A DNA stretch of 64,000 nt from a candidate division KSB1 bacterium (GCA_034506175.1 JAPDQB010000039.1:1-64000), one strand, 5' to 3'. Positions 18,601-26,566 are shown, counted from the stretch's first letter. Numbers and translations: made by a program. The notes: generated from the sequence alone by a model not told the origin.

Positions 18601-19833
18601 CTGCCGGCGGGGCAGAGTTTTGCCGCCGGAGCTCGCGAGATCGTCGTGCTGACGTTCACGGTGAAAGCCAACACCACCGCAGACTCGACGCGGATTGATT
18701 TCAGTGATCAGCCGATTGCGAAAGACGTCGCGGATGCCAACGGCAACGCGCTGGCGCCAACAACTTGGAAGGGCGGAACCGTAACCATCGTTCACGGCTT
18801 GGAAGCCGATATCGCTCCCCGCCCGAACGGCGACGGCAAAGTGACCATTGCTGATTGGGTGGTCGTGGGCCGGATTACGGCTGGCTTGGATTCGGTGCAA
18901 AAAAACACGCGCGAGTTTCAGCGCGTCGATTGCGCCCCCAAAGCCTCCTGCGGCGACGGTCGCCTGACCATCTCCGATTGGGTTCAAGCCGGGCGCTATG
19001 CTGCCGGCTTGGATTCCGTCATTAACGCGTGCGGCCCAATGAGCACGGCATCGGCAATCGCTTCTCTGGCGAACGTCAATTACCCTCTTGCCGGCTCAGT
19101 GGCAAAAACCAGCGGTGCGCGCGTCATTCGTGTCCTCAATCCCAAGCTGCAACCGGGACAGATGCACACCGTCACCATCGAGCTTGCCGCGCAGGGCGAT
19201 GAGAATGCCGTCGGTTTTAGTCTGGGCTTTGATCCGGCCGTAGTGACCTTCAAGAATGCCATTTTGGATAGCGGTGCCAGCGGCGCGACACTTCATGTCA
19301 ACAGTGGCCAGGCAGCAAACGGTTTTCTCGGCATCGCGCTGGCTTTGCCGGCGGGGCAAACCTTTGCCGCTGGGACGCGCCAGTTGGCCAAGGTTAATTT
19401 CTCGGTTCATCCCAATGCCTCCACGGCCTCAACGCCGATTGAATTTAAAGACCAGCCGATTTCGCGTGAAGTGGTTGATGCCAACGGCAACGTCCTGCTC
19501 GCCACGTGGACCGCGGTCCTCACCGCGGTTCACACGCGCGCGAATGAGGCGCCAACCTCATTTGAGCTGGGCGCCAATCTTCCAAACCCCTTTAATCCCT
19601 CGACAGTGATCACCTACGCGCTGCCGCGAGCCGTTGATGTCAAGCTCGAAATCTTTGATCTGTTGGGCCGCCGCGTCCGCACGCTGGTGGATCAACGCCA
19701 GCCAGCCGGGCGTTATGCCATCACTTGGGATGGCCGCAACGAGAAAGGGGAGGTGGTCACCAGTGGTGTGTATCTGTATCAGCTTCACGCGGGGAATTTC
19801 GTGCAAACGCGGCGGATGGCGCTGGTGAGATAA
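15628..19833 (+). CDS. SBBP propeller protein with two cohesin-like and one dockerin-like module, T9SS cargo
   Basis: A 1401-residue secreted protein. The GTG 15628 start follows GGGAGGAAACT and gives a clean signal peptide (about 1-20); the earlier ATG at 15568 would bury it. About 15 SBBP repeats fill residues about 125-905. A first cohesin-like module is at about 917-1056. A dockerin-like pair of calcium-loop helices follows at about 1060-1136 (N-G-D-G-K-V-T-I-A-D-W-V-V-V-G-R and C-G-D-G-R-L-T-I-S-D-W-V-Q-A-G-R). A second cohesin-like module spans about 1163-1300, and the T9SS sorting domain about 1310-1401. Cohesin and dockerin in one chain is unusual and could allow self-assembly or pairing with the 12263 protein. 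The last 75 bases are almost identical to the end of the 12263 gene. Confidence 0.85.
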   Translation: MKTIIFSFILASLLGAASARTQDLDKREDPLDRRLAHPKLKRYLEISKNDSVLVAPWQQEKFQDPRLLWRDQAADQPDFPGFRLKDGGVLGEAKDAKLFRAALQKSLGRVDTAWTREYASELAPAYDIATAITMDGLGNVYVTGYSSNKPYGVDYFTIKYGAAGERVWTARYNGPGNGDDGAFAIAVDGAGNVYVTGRSWGSDASTEDYATIKYNAAGVAQWVARYNGPGNYIDAAYALGLDAAGNVYVTGYSAGSNLSVDYATIKYSAAGVEQWVARYNGPGNSSDFARALRVDSASGDVYVTGESWGSGTAYDYATLKYNSAGAEQWVARYNGPGNSSDFARALSVDPASGDVYVTGYSRGAGTAYDYATLKYNSAGAQQWVARYNGPGNFDDAAYALGVDVAGNVYVTGLSYGSGTSYDYATIKYNSAGAEQWVDRYNGPGNSSDYAYALGLDAAGNVYVTGYSWGSGTSHDYATIKYNSAGVRLWLERHNEPGNDSDYAQALAVDAAGNIGLAGASYRLDTDYDFLTVKYNSASLKQWSDRYNGPGNSRERPTAMAADAAGNVYVTGASFASRTGYDYATIKYNAAGIMEWSARYAGPGSSFDEPSDLAVDNFGNVYVTGSSGTIKYNKDGVQQWFDMQKGTALAVDAAGNVHVTGEIFGLSSQVDYATIKYNSAGVKQWIKYYNGPDNTSDYAAALAIDPAGNVYVTGTSYNARRGPDYATVKYNSAGVEQWVARYNGPADSSDFAFAIAVDNAGNVYVTGSSRGANLVYDYATIKYNSAGVKQWEARFNRTGTSSSSAYDLAVDAGGNVYVTGSSGTIKYNPIGALQWFKSGFGVDLALDVAGNVYVLGVGLIKYTPNGVQDWLLFAFGNSLAVDLAGNVYVITERIGQGWSVYNTTKYVQDPPITPPSGREVRIARRVTSPGRAVEVPIELAAQGNENAIGFSLNFDSATLSSPQAKVGKDAAAAALNVNSTQVGSGRLGMALALPAGQSFAAGAREIVVLTFTVKANTTADSTRIDFSDQPIAKDVADANGNALAPTTWKGGTVTIVHGLEADIAPRPNGDGKVTIADWVVVGRITAGLDSVQKNTREFQRVDCAPKASCGDGRLTISDWVQAGRYAAGLDSVINACGPMSTASAIASLANVNYPLAGSVAKTSGARVIRVLNPKLQPGQMHTVTIELAAQGDENAVGFSLGFDPAVVTFKNAILDSGASGATLHVNSGQAANGFLGIALALPAGQTFAAGTRQLAKVNFSVHPNASTASTPIEFKDQPISREVVDANGNVLLATWTAVLTAVHTRANEAPTSFELGANLPNPFNPSTVITYALPRAVDVKLEIFDLLGRRVRTLVDQRQPAGRYAITWDGRNEKGEVVTSGVYLYQLHAGNFVQTRRMALVR

Positions 19834-19852
19834 GGCTGGAGTGTTGGCGTAA

Positions 19853-19910
19853 TGGAGTGGTGGATTGATGGATTACTGGAGCATTGTAATTCCATCAATC
19901 CAACACTCCA
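19853..19910. repeat. Inverted repeat after a sorting-domain gene
   Basis: Left arm 19853-19872 and right arm 19891-19910 are 20 bases long with one mismatch. The core GGAGTG(G/T)TGGATTGA is the same as in the pair at 12157-12217. It lies 20 bases after the stop of the 15628 gene. Confidence 0.75.
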
Positions 19911-19975
19911 AAACTTTGATATTCGTGTTCTGAAAGACTCAATTTGTGAGCAACTCAATTCCAAGGAGGTGGGAG

Positions 19976-20551
19976 ATGAAACTTGCAAAGATTTTCATGG
20001 TTTGTGCCTTTATCCTGTTGCTTGCGGCGCCAGTTCAGGCACAAGATTTTGCCGAATCGAAAAAGGTAATCTATACCCAAAACTTTGTCGGCCTCGACTT
20101 GGGAATGAATCTTGATGGTTCGCTCGCCCAGGCAAGGCTTTCTCAACTTCAGAAAGATTCGCTGGGGTGGCTGAAGCCAGCGCCATTCTTTCAACAGCAG
20201 GGAATGCCATGGCAAGGTCAGCGATCTCGCGACGCTCTCGTTGAAAAAATGCCAATTTATTCAACTATGCACCAACCTTCTACAAATGAACAAAACCTCT
20301 TGGGCAACGTGCAGGAAGGCTGGGTACGATATTATGCTTCCGGGCTTGCGGCGGGTGAAGATATTGCTGTCGATGTGACAGTGGACAAGGCCGGCAATGT
20401 TTATGTGACCGGCTACAGCACAAACCTGCCGTTCGGAGCAGATTACCTGACGATTAAATACAATGCCGCCGGCGCCAAAATTTGGGAAGCGCGATATAAC
20501 GGGCCCGGCAATGTCGACGATCGCGCGGTAGCGATTGAAGTGCACCCCTAA
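19976..20551 (+). pseudogene. 5' part of an SBBP T9SS gene, cut by an IS3-family element
   Basis: A strong ribosome site (AAGGAGGTGGGAG) and ATG 19976 open a frame with signal peptide MKLAKIF to A-P-V-Q-A-Q, an about 100-residue linker, and the first SBBP repeats. From 20343 it matches the gene at 159 (127 onward) nearly base for base, up to 20535 (equal to 319). There the left end of an insertion sequence begins, and translation stops after E-V-H-P at 20551. This supplies the N-terminus missing from the 159 gene. Product would be a 191-residue truncated secreted fragment. Confidence 0.85.
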
Positions 20552-20803
20552 ACTTGGACACTCTTGCTAATGAACAATTCAGGTGTTATCTTGTCCGAGT
20601 CAAAAGGAGCGCATGTATGTCAAAACCAAGACGTCATTTTTCAGCAGAGTTCAAAGCCAAAGTTATTTTAGAGGTGATCAGCGGTGCCAAGCCGGCGGCT
20701 GAGGTTTGTCGAGAGCATGATATCAAGCCTCAGCTCCTGAGCCAGTGGAAAAGTTATTTTTTAGAAAACGCCGTTCACCTTTTTGACGGTGCGGAGCGCC
20801 GGA
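20536..20803 (+). mobile_element. IS3-family (IS150-like) remnant, left end plus partial orfA
   Basis: Starts exactly where the homology with 127-319 stops. The first bases, TGAAGTGCACCCC then AAACTTGGACA, look like an IS3-family terminal inverted repeat. An orfA-like frame follows. The element ends abruptly at 20803, where homology to 4813 onward resumes; there is no right end, orfB or target duplication. An interval corresponding to 320-4812 (4.5 kb) is missing from this copy and is replaced by these 268 bases. Confidence 0.8.
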
Positions 20804-20838
20804 GCGCAGCTCGGTGCGGCCAACTCGACGCCTGGTAA
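20617..20838 (+). pseudogene. IS3-family transposase OrfA, truncated
   Basis: ATG 20617 with AAAGGAGCGC upstream encodes M-S-K-P-R-R-H-F-S-A-E-F-K-A-K-V, then A-A-E-V-C-R-E-H-D-I-K-P-Q-L-L-S-Q-W-K, the helix-turn-helix DNA-binding part of IS3-type OrfA proteins. After about residue 62 the frame runs out of the element into unrelated duplicate sequence and stops at 20838. The leucine-zipper part and the DDE catalytic OrfB are absent, so it cannot transpose by itself. Confidence 0.85.
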
Positions 20839-20913
20839 AGAAGGCGCGTCTTCGACGATTCATGCTTATGAGGTGCCAAAGCCGCTGGCGCGCTATGCCG
20901 AGCCGCGGAGTTA
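20804..20913 (+). pseudogene. 3' remnant of a VSDSSL/glycine-zipper gene
   Basis: Matches 4813-4923, the final 36 codons (A-Q-L-G-A-A-N-S-T-P-G-K-E-G-A, ending Y-A-E-P-R-S and TAA at 20911-20913), with two or three substitutions. The remaining 5' portion was lost together with the IS-associated deletion. Confidence 0.85.
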
Positions 20914-20968
20914 ACATGATCTGAATTTTGTATCTATGACTGCTCACATTCAACTACCGGAGGTTATT

Positions 20969-22033
20969 ATGAAACGATTCCTCGCTCTTATTGTGTTGGT
21001 GATGTTAGTGTTCGCCCTGGGTTGCGAAAAATTTCAGAGCCCGACGACACCCGTGGCGCAAGACAGCCAACAAAAAACTTTGTCCCTTGACAGGCAGACT
21101 TTCACCGGCGCCCAAGCCAAACTCCAAGCCCTCTCTGCGGGGCTGCAGGATATGCTCAAGCAACGGCAAAAGGCAAATCTCTCCAAGTCCGCAGCGGCGG
21201 CGCCAGCAGCAGCGTCCGGAAAGATTACCGTGCCGGATGATTATCCGACCATTCAGCAAGCGGTGGATGCCGCGACGCCGGGCACCAAAATCAAAGTCAA
21301 AGCCGGTGTCTATACGGAGGTGGTTGTCATTGATGTTCCCGAGGTCAGAGTGACCGCGGAAGGCGCGGTGACGGTGAAGGGCGGTTTTGTCATCACGGCG
21401 GACAAAGTGATGCTCGATCAATTCGCCAACATCGAACCGACCAACACCGTACTCGGCTTAAACGTCGGCATCCTGGTCAGTGGTCAGAGCACCGCCAGCC
21501 CGGTTCGCGAGGTTGAAATCAAAGACAATAAATTGACGGGCGGTGACCTCGGCATCGGCTTGCTTTACGCCAGCGGCTGCACAGTAAAGGATAATAAAGC
21601 CGACGGCGCTACGACCATTGGCGGCTTCGCCTTGCAAGACGCGGATGGCAATGTTTTGGATGGCAACGTTTCCCGTGGCGGGTTTGTCGGCATAGCATTC
21701 TTTGGCGGTGATAACAACCAAATACGCGGCAACAAATGCACCGCCAATGCGGGTGGCATCGCGCTGCGAGGCACGGGCAACCACCTCTCGAACAATGCCT
21801 GCAATAATAACACACTGTTCGGCATTGTGGTCGTGGATGCCAGTGACAATACGATTGGCTCCGGCAACACCGGCAATAATAACGGCCTTGAAGGTTTGCA
21901 TCTCGAGCCGGATGCTGTGAACAACGTGGTCAAGAGGAACACTTTTCTCGGCAACACCAACTTTGACATCAATAACCTCGGCTCCGGCAATACTTTCATC
22001 AGCAACAAGGCCAATACCACCAACGGCGTTTGA
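20969..22033 (+). CDS. Right-handed beta-helix lipoprotein (paralogue)
   Basis: A 354-residue close duplicate of the protein at 4978: same lipobox (F-A-L-G-C), same upstream CGGAGGTTATT, and long identical stretches. Differences are concentrated at residues about 25-50 and in some beta-helix turns; one codon was lost where the first copy has M-S-N-I-V. It is the only gene of the duplicate block that remains intact, which suggests continued selection or very recent duplication. Function as for the first copy: a parallel beta-helix surface lipoprotein, substrate unknown. Confidence 0.8.
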   Translation: MKRFLALIVLVMLVFALGCEKFQSPTTPVAQDSQQKTLSLDRQTFTGAQAKLQALSAGLQDMLKQRQKANLSKSAAAAPAAASGKITVPDDYPTIQQAVDAATPGTKIKVKAGVYTEVVVIDVPEVRVTAEGAVTVKGGFVITADKVMLDQFANIEPTNTVLGLNVGILVSGQSTASPVREVEIKDNKLTGGDLGIGLLYASGCTVKDNKADGATTIGGFALQDADGNVLDGNVSRGGFVGIAFFGGDNNQIRGNKCTANAGGIALRGTGNHLSNNACNNNTLFGIVVVDASDNTIGSGNTGNNNGLEGLHLEPDAVNNVVKRNTFLGNTNFDINNLGSGNTFISNKANTTNGV

Positions 22034-22063
22034 TCGATAAGTGGGCGGTGGCGGAGTTTTTTT

Positions 22064-22529
22064 AAGGCGCCGGCATCGTTCGCTCCACGGATGGCGGCGA
22101 GAGTTGGACGCCAATCAATTCAGGTCTGCCGACCCAAGCGGTGCAAGCGCTCGCCATCAACACCAATGGTGATCTTTTCGCCGGCAACAACCAGGGCGTT
22201 TTTCGGCATGAACAGCCAACTGCTGTAAACGAATTTGCGTCTGAGATGCCATTATCTTTTGAGTTGGCACGGAACTACCCCAATCCCTTCAATCCTTCGA
22301 CCATGACCAAGTACGAACTGCCGCAGCAGGTCGAAGTGAAGCTGGTGATCTTCGACGTGCTCGGCCGCCGCGTGCGCACGCTGGTGAATCAACGCCAGCC
22401 AGCCGGGCGTTACACCCTCACGTGGGATGGCCGTAACGAGCAAGGGCAGGTGCTTGCCAGCGGTGTGTACATTTATCAACTCCCGCCGGTGGCTTTGTGC
22501 AGACACGGCGCATGGCGCTGGTGCGCTGA
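22064..22529 (+). pseudogene. Internally deleted, frameshifted BNR-repeat T9SS gene
   Basis: Matches 7150-7291 of the 6984 gene and then jumps to 8858 onward, across the shared 11-mer GGCGTTTTTCG. The sorting domain (NYPNPFNPST) follows, but a one-base loss near 22486 changes frame within 'GVYIYQL'; the proper ending (G-F-V-Q-T-R-R-M-A-L-V-R, stop 22527-22529) lies in another frame. There is no start codon or signal peptide: the front, together with the paralogue of the 6230 gene, has been removed by a deletion at 22062-22064. Confidence 0.85.
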
Positions 22530-22591
22530 GTCCGGATCGTTGGAATAATAACTTCGCGCCAATCGGCAATAGATAGAAAGGAGTGATCACC

Positions 22592-24270
22592 ATGCATTCA
22601 TGCAATCGTTGGCAATCTCGCATTGCGTTCGTCGGCCTTTTGCTCCCGGCAGTTCTCTGGGCGCAGCCGGAATCCATCAAATGGGGCGAGGTGCCGCGCG
22701 CCGACCTCGAAATGAAAGTTTTTCCCGACGACACCAATGCCGCCGCCGTCATTCTCGGCGATGTTGGCAACGTTTATTTCAATGAGCGGTTAGAGATGGT
22801 TTTACGCGACACCGGCGGATCAAAATTTTCTCGGAGGCCGGTTATGAATGGGGAAACTTCGCCGTACCATACCTTGTGAAAAGACCGGCGCAAAAAGTGA
22901 CCGATATCGAAGGACAGTTTTTCATCCTCAATACGGATGGCACGATGCGGCAAACCAAGCTCGACAAGGCGGCGATTGTTGATGAGGAAATTGATGGCAA
23001 GCGTCGTCGTCTCCGCTTGACTTTGCCGGCAGTCGCGCTGGGCGCCGTCGTGGAATATCGCTATAAGATCGTCTCGCCGTACAATGAACTTTTGCCGGAT
23101 AAGCTTTTACCGGACTGGGAGTTTCAGACGAGCGTGCCGACCCGGTGGAGCGAATTTCGGGCGGAAATACCTGAGACCTTTAAACATATGATCATCGAAC
23201 AAGGAGTAGACTCGTTCGCTGTGAAAAAAAGTGTAGAGCAAAAATGGTCGTAATCTATGATTATGTGCGCACCACGATGACGTGGAACGGCGAGTACGGC
23301 ATTTATGCGGATGCAAGTTTAAATAAAGCTTACCAAACGCGGCGCGCAAATCGCTTTGCTGCTCACCGCCATGCTGCGCGGCGCCGGACTCGAGGCGCAC
23401 CCGGTGCTCATCAGCACGCGCGACAACGGCAAAATCAGCCAAAATTTTTCAACGCTCGGCCAGTTTAACCATGTGCTCACCTATGCGAAAGCGGGAGATC
23501 GCGAGTATCTGCTCGACGCCACGGATCCGCTGCGCCCGTACGATTTGCTGCCGGTAGCGGCGCTCAATGAAGTGGGCTGGCTGGTGGACGCCAAAAATCC
23601 GCGCTGGATCGAGATTCCGGCGGCGGGAAACTTCGCGAATCAAACGACGGTGCTCGCGAAGTTGACGGCAGAGGGCGCGATTACGGCTCGGCTGATGTCC
23701 AGCGATGCTGGTTACAGCGGCCTTTTCAACCGGCGCCAGCTGCGCGAGCAAAAAACCGAGGCTTACATTCGTGACGGATGGCTCAAAGAATTCACCGGCG
23801 CCAGGCTGGATTCCTTCAAAATCAGCAACAACGATTCGACGCCTCAGCCGCTGATGACAGAGGCGCATTTCACACTGGCCGATTACGCGCAGATGCGTGG
23901 CGATAGTCTTTTTCTCAATCCGATTCTCTTCGGTCGCGTCAAAGAAAATCCGTTCAAACGTCCTGAGCGCGCGTTTCCGGTTGATTTCGCTTATCCGAGC
24001 AAACTCATGTACATACTGAATCTGACCCTGCCGCATGGTTACGCCATCGGCCAACTGCTGCGGAATATCGCGATCAGCCTGCCAAATGAGGCCGGGCATT
24101 TTCAGCGGCTGGCGCAAGTGGAGGGCAATACGCTCCAATTCACCACCCAATTCATCATCCGCAAGCCGCGTTTCGATCCGCCGGAATACCAGGCCCTGCG
24201 TGAGTTTTATGATCGCGTTGTTGCCGCACAGGCGGAGCAGATTGTGTTGAAACGCGGAGAAACAAATTAA
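22592..24270 (+). pseudogene. DUF3857/transglutaminase-like protein gene, broken
   Basis: ATG 22592 follows AAAGGAGTGATCACC and encodes a signal peptide and the start of a DUF3857 domain. The frame shifts at about 22806 (the product resumes as R-H-R-R-I-K-I-F-S-E-A-G-Y-E-W-G). It stops at 23253 just before an apparent internal deletion. It resumes as I-Y-D-Y-V-R-T-T-M-T-W-N-G-E-Y-G-I-Y, shifts again near 23330 (K-R-G-A-Q-I-A-L-L-L-T-A-M-L-R), and then runs open to 24270. The family is a secreted transglutaminase-fold group common in Bacteroidetes relatives; this branch lacks the usual catalytic Cys. At least two frameshifts and a deletion make it non-functional. Confidence 0.75.
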
Positions 24271-24286
24271 ACAACCAATCATAACC

Positions 24287-24338
24287 GTAACGCAGGCTTC
24301 CCGCCTGCCAACGAAGGCAAGCTGGAAGCTTGCGCTAC
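24287..24338. repeat. Long-hairpin interspersed repeat (GTAGCGCAGGC family)
   Basis: Arms 24287-24309 and 24316-24338 are complementary over 23 bases with about five mismatches (GTAACGCAGGCTTCC against GTAGCGCAAGCTTCC). The 442-base gap 24271-24713 holds this element, a second one at 24436-24481, and no supported gene. Confidence 0.75.
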
Positions 24339-24435
24339 AAAAAACTTCGCGGTCGTGCCTGCCCTGCCGCAGGGCAGGGATAGTTTTTCCGGAGTAATTT
24401 GTCATGTATGTTTGCACAGCCATCACGATGAAAAT

Positions 24436-24481
24436 GTAGCGCAGACATCTTGTCTGCATGCAGGCTGGAAGCCTGCGCTAC
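24436..24481. repeat. Long-hairpin interspersed repeat, second copy
   Basis: GTAGCGCAGACATC at the left and GCCTGCGCTAC at the right can fold back; the ends match the element at 24287-24338, and half of it recurs inside the cytochrome gene at 36779-36800. Confidence 0.7.
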
Positions 24482-24713
24482 GGCATTTTCGTGGTATACT
24501 ATATGCCGACCAAAGCCGGTGTCGTTGGTGAAAACAGTGATCTTAAAATTACCTAAAAATTCAAGACTGGCTCTATCTGCTGACCACGTTTTTCGAGAAT
24601 AATGAAATTTTTTTCCCTCTTTTGCGTGTCTACTGCATTGGTGCAATGCCCTTAAGCAATCATTATAATTCTTGCATTTTTATCCGTCCACGTTTATTTG
24701 AGGAGGAAGAATC

Positions 24714-25337
24714 ATGAAACTCGCGACGATTTTTTTGAAGCAAGCCGTTATCAGTGTTTTCTTTCTTGCCGCGATCGTGATAAGCGGATGCGGCTCGAGC
24801 CGTGCGATCAAACAACCACCCAAGCTGCCGGCCTATCTCATCCAGCCCCATGAACCGATCGCCGTTATGCCCTTTGAGACCGAGAGTGTGTTGTCAAATC
24901 TGGGCGCCATGGTTTCCGACGAGGTGATTGTCAATCTGTTGCAGTATCGTCCCGAGTTGAAAATCATTCACGCGAATGTGACACAAAATTATATGGTCAA
25001 CACCGGCCTCAACGTCGGCGGCTTCCCAGACATACAGAAAGTTCAGAGCCTCAAAGCCGGGCTGCAGTGCCGCTACGTGCTAACGGGAAATTTATTTACC
25101 CAGATTGGCAATGTCAACTACACCTCGGCGTTTGCCAATCGCATTGTTACCGGAAGCGTCACGGTCATCTTGATGGATTGCGATTCTTCCCATGTGGTTT
25201 GGGCGAAACGGGTGAGTGCGAGTTACTCCGCGCCGATCTTTAACGGCTTCACGACTTATCAAACCGACGGCGAGCTGCTTCAGGTTTTGATCCGAACGCT
25301 CGGCGCCGAAGTCGCGAAAAATTTTTATGAAAATTGA
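24714..25337 (+). CDS. CsgG/TolB-like-fold lipoprotein, unknown function
   Basis: A 207-residue lipoprotein (lipobox V-I-S-G-C, Cys26), preceded by GAGGAGGAAGAATC. The body reads P-I-A-V-M-P-F-E-T, then D-E-V-I-V-N-L-L, Y-V-L-T-G-N-L-F, and V-T-V-I-L-M-D-C-D-S-S-H-V-V-W. This is the pattern of small periplasmic proteins with a CsgG/LpoB/TolB-N type alpha-beta fold that bind envelope partners. The partner is unknown. Its first codons (MKLATIF) recall those of the T9SS genes here. It lies between two relics of DUF3857 genes. Confidence 0.65.
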   Translation: MKLATIFLKQAVISVFFLAAIVISGCGSSRAIKQPPKLPAYLIQPHEPIAVMPFETESVLSNLGAMVSDEVIVNLLQYRPELKIIHANVTQNYMVNTGLNVGGFPDIQKVQSLKAGLQCRYVLTGNLFTQIGNVNYTSAFANRIVTGSVTVILMDCDSSHVVWAKRVSASYSAPIFNGFTTYQTDGELLQVLIRTLGAEVAKNFYEN

Positions 25338-25404
25338 ATTTTGTGATCAAATCGTCGCGGCGCGTGCCGAGCCGATCGTCTTGAAACGCGACGCGGGGAA
25401 TTAA
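25336..25404 (+). pseudogene. 3' tail relic of a second DUF3857/transglutaminase gene
   Basis: Overlapping the end of the preceding gene, one frame encodes E-F-C-D-Q-I-V-A-A-R-A-E-P-I-V-L-K-R-D-A-G-N and then TAA. The 22592-24270 pseudogene ends in the near-identical E-F-Y-D-R-V-V-A-A-Q-A-E-Q-I-V-L-K-R-G-E-T-N. Only the last 22 codons are left. Confidence 0.75.
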
Positions 25405-25623
25405 TGGTGATCTCAATCTCACCTGTTGTTTCATTGCCACTGCTGTTGTTCTTTCACACATTCATTTGGGACATTCAACTTCGCGCGGCCATGTATTCTT
25501 CAACAGAAAAACAGACAGTTGTCGTGCCTCAAGCATTCAGGCACGTTTCTTGATTGAATATCAGGCATAAGATGAACATCGGTGCGCTTGGAATTTTATT
25601 TTTAAGAAAAGGAGCGTTGAGCC

Positions 25624-25989
25624 ATGTTTCGTCGATTGATTGCCGCCGCTTTTATCGTTGGGGTTTATTTCATCACCGGCTGCGCCGGATCATCCCGAAC
25701 GATCATCAACCAGGAAAGCGTCCCCTATTTCACAAACGCAAAAATCATGAGTGTCACCCTGCTAAACGGTGAAGTGATTGTGTTCGATGCGAATGGCGGG
25801 CAGTATCACGAACGATATAACAACAAGCCGCGCGTGATTGTCGGCAAAACCGCGCAAGGCGAAAGCACCGTGATCGCTCTCGACAACGTTCGCACAGCGC
25901 GGCTCGACAACGGCGCCGAAGAAGTTGATAACAGAGGCCTATTTTTCCCAACCATTTTGATCGTGGGAGTCGCCGTCGCGATTTTGTAA
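25624..25989 (+). CDS. Small lipoprotein, unknown function
   Basis: A 121-residue lipoprotein (lipobox F-I-T-G-C, Cys20) with AAGGAGCGTTGAGCC before the ATG. After the lipid anchor it has V-T-L-L-N-G-E-V-I-V-F-D-A-N-G-G, then V-I-A-L-D-N-V-R-T-A-R-L, and ends in a hydrophobic stretch (about 106-121). The 'beta unit plus membrane-seeking C-terminus' plan resembles that of the VSDSSL proteins at 4219, 6230 and 11515, but it lacks the motif. Function unknown. Confidence 0.6.
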   Translation: MFRRLIAAAFIVGVYFITGCAGSSRTIINQESVPYFTNAKIMSVTLLNGEVIVFDANGGQYHERYNNKPRVIVGKTAQGESTVIALDNVRTARLDNGAEEVDNRGLFFPTILIVGVAVAIL

Positions 25990-26278
25990 GCCTCGCCATG
26001 AGAATGTTCAATTCCGATTTTGTCTCAAAAGCGAAATTGGAATTTCGAATTCGTATTTCATGCCGCCGGCAATGTCATGATTTATTTTCGGCGAGCTTAA
26101 TGAATGTGATTCATCTACGTTCGCAAAGCCTGAGAATACAAAAAGTTGCTGCCGACTGTCAGCATAACAGCGCAAGTTATTTGAGACGTGGCACATGGTT
26201 TGTAAATGTTTCTGGGCAAGAGAAGATTTAGGAAAGTAGTGACAGGAACGTCGCTTATCAAAAGATTGTGGCTCCCCC

Positions 26279-26566
26279 TCACAGCCAAGAGGCCCAGGGT
26301 CGTAAGACTCGGGCCTTTTTTATTTTGTGCCGGGCTTTTCTGCCGTTGAGCAATCCCGCCGCTTCACCAAAACGTTGGGTCACTTCGCGAATGAAACTGA
26401 CTAATGTCGCCAGCAGATTGGCGGCCTTTTGCAAAAGCGGGCTGACTTTGTTGATCCGCTCACTTGTTGTTTTCGCATGATCGCCACTCTGAGCCAGCTT
26501 TTCCGCGAGAACCTGCAAGAGCTCACGCAGTTTTTGCAGCGGTTTCTTGAGCGCGCCATAGACCAC
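26279..26566 (-). CDS. Small helical protein, doubtful
   Basis: A 95-residue frame from GTG 26566. It is rich in Leu, Lys and Ala with heptad-like spacing (L-K-K-P-L-Q-K-L-R-E-L-L-Q-V-L), suggesting one or two amphipathic helices. The last 17 codons run through the complementary strand of the plus-strand terminator at 26290-26325, which makes that C-terminus odd. No ribosome site is clear. It could be a short real protein or chance coding. Confidence 0.3.
   Translation of the reverse strand: MVYGALKKPLQKLRELLQVLAEKLAQSGDHAKTTSERINKVSPLLQKAANLLATLVSFIREVTQRFGEAAGLLNGRKARHKIKKARVLRPWASWL
26290..26325 (+). terminator. Rho-independent terminator
   Basis: AGGCCC-AGGGTC, GTAA loop, GACTCGGGCCT, then TTTTTATTTT. 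A GC-rich stem followed by T's on the plus strand, about 300 bases after the 25624 gene; nothing else is supported between 25990 and 26278. Confidence 0.75.

Noticed and set aside
24335..24646. 103-codon minus-strand frame in the gap before 24714
   Set aside because: It runs through the hairpin repeat at 24436-24481 and shows no protein-like features.
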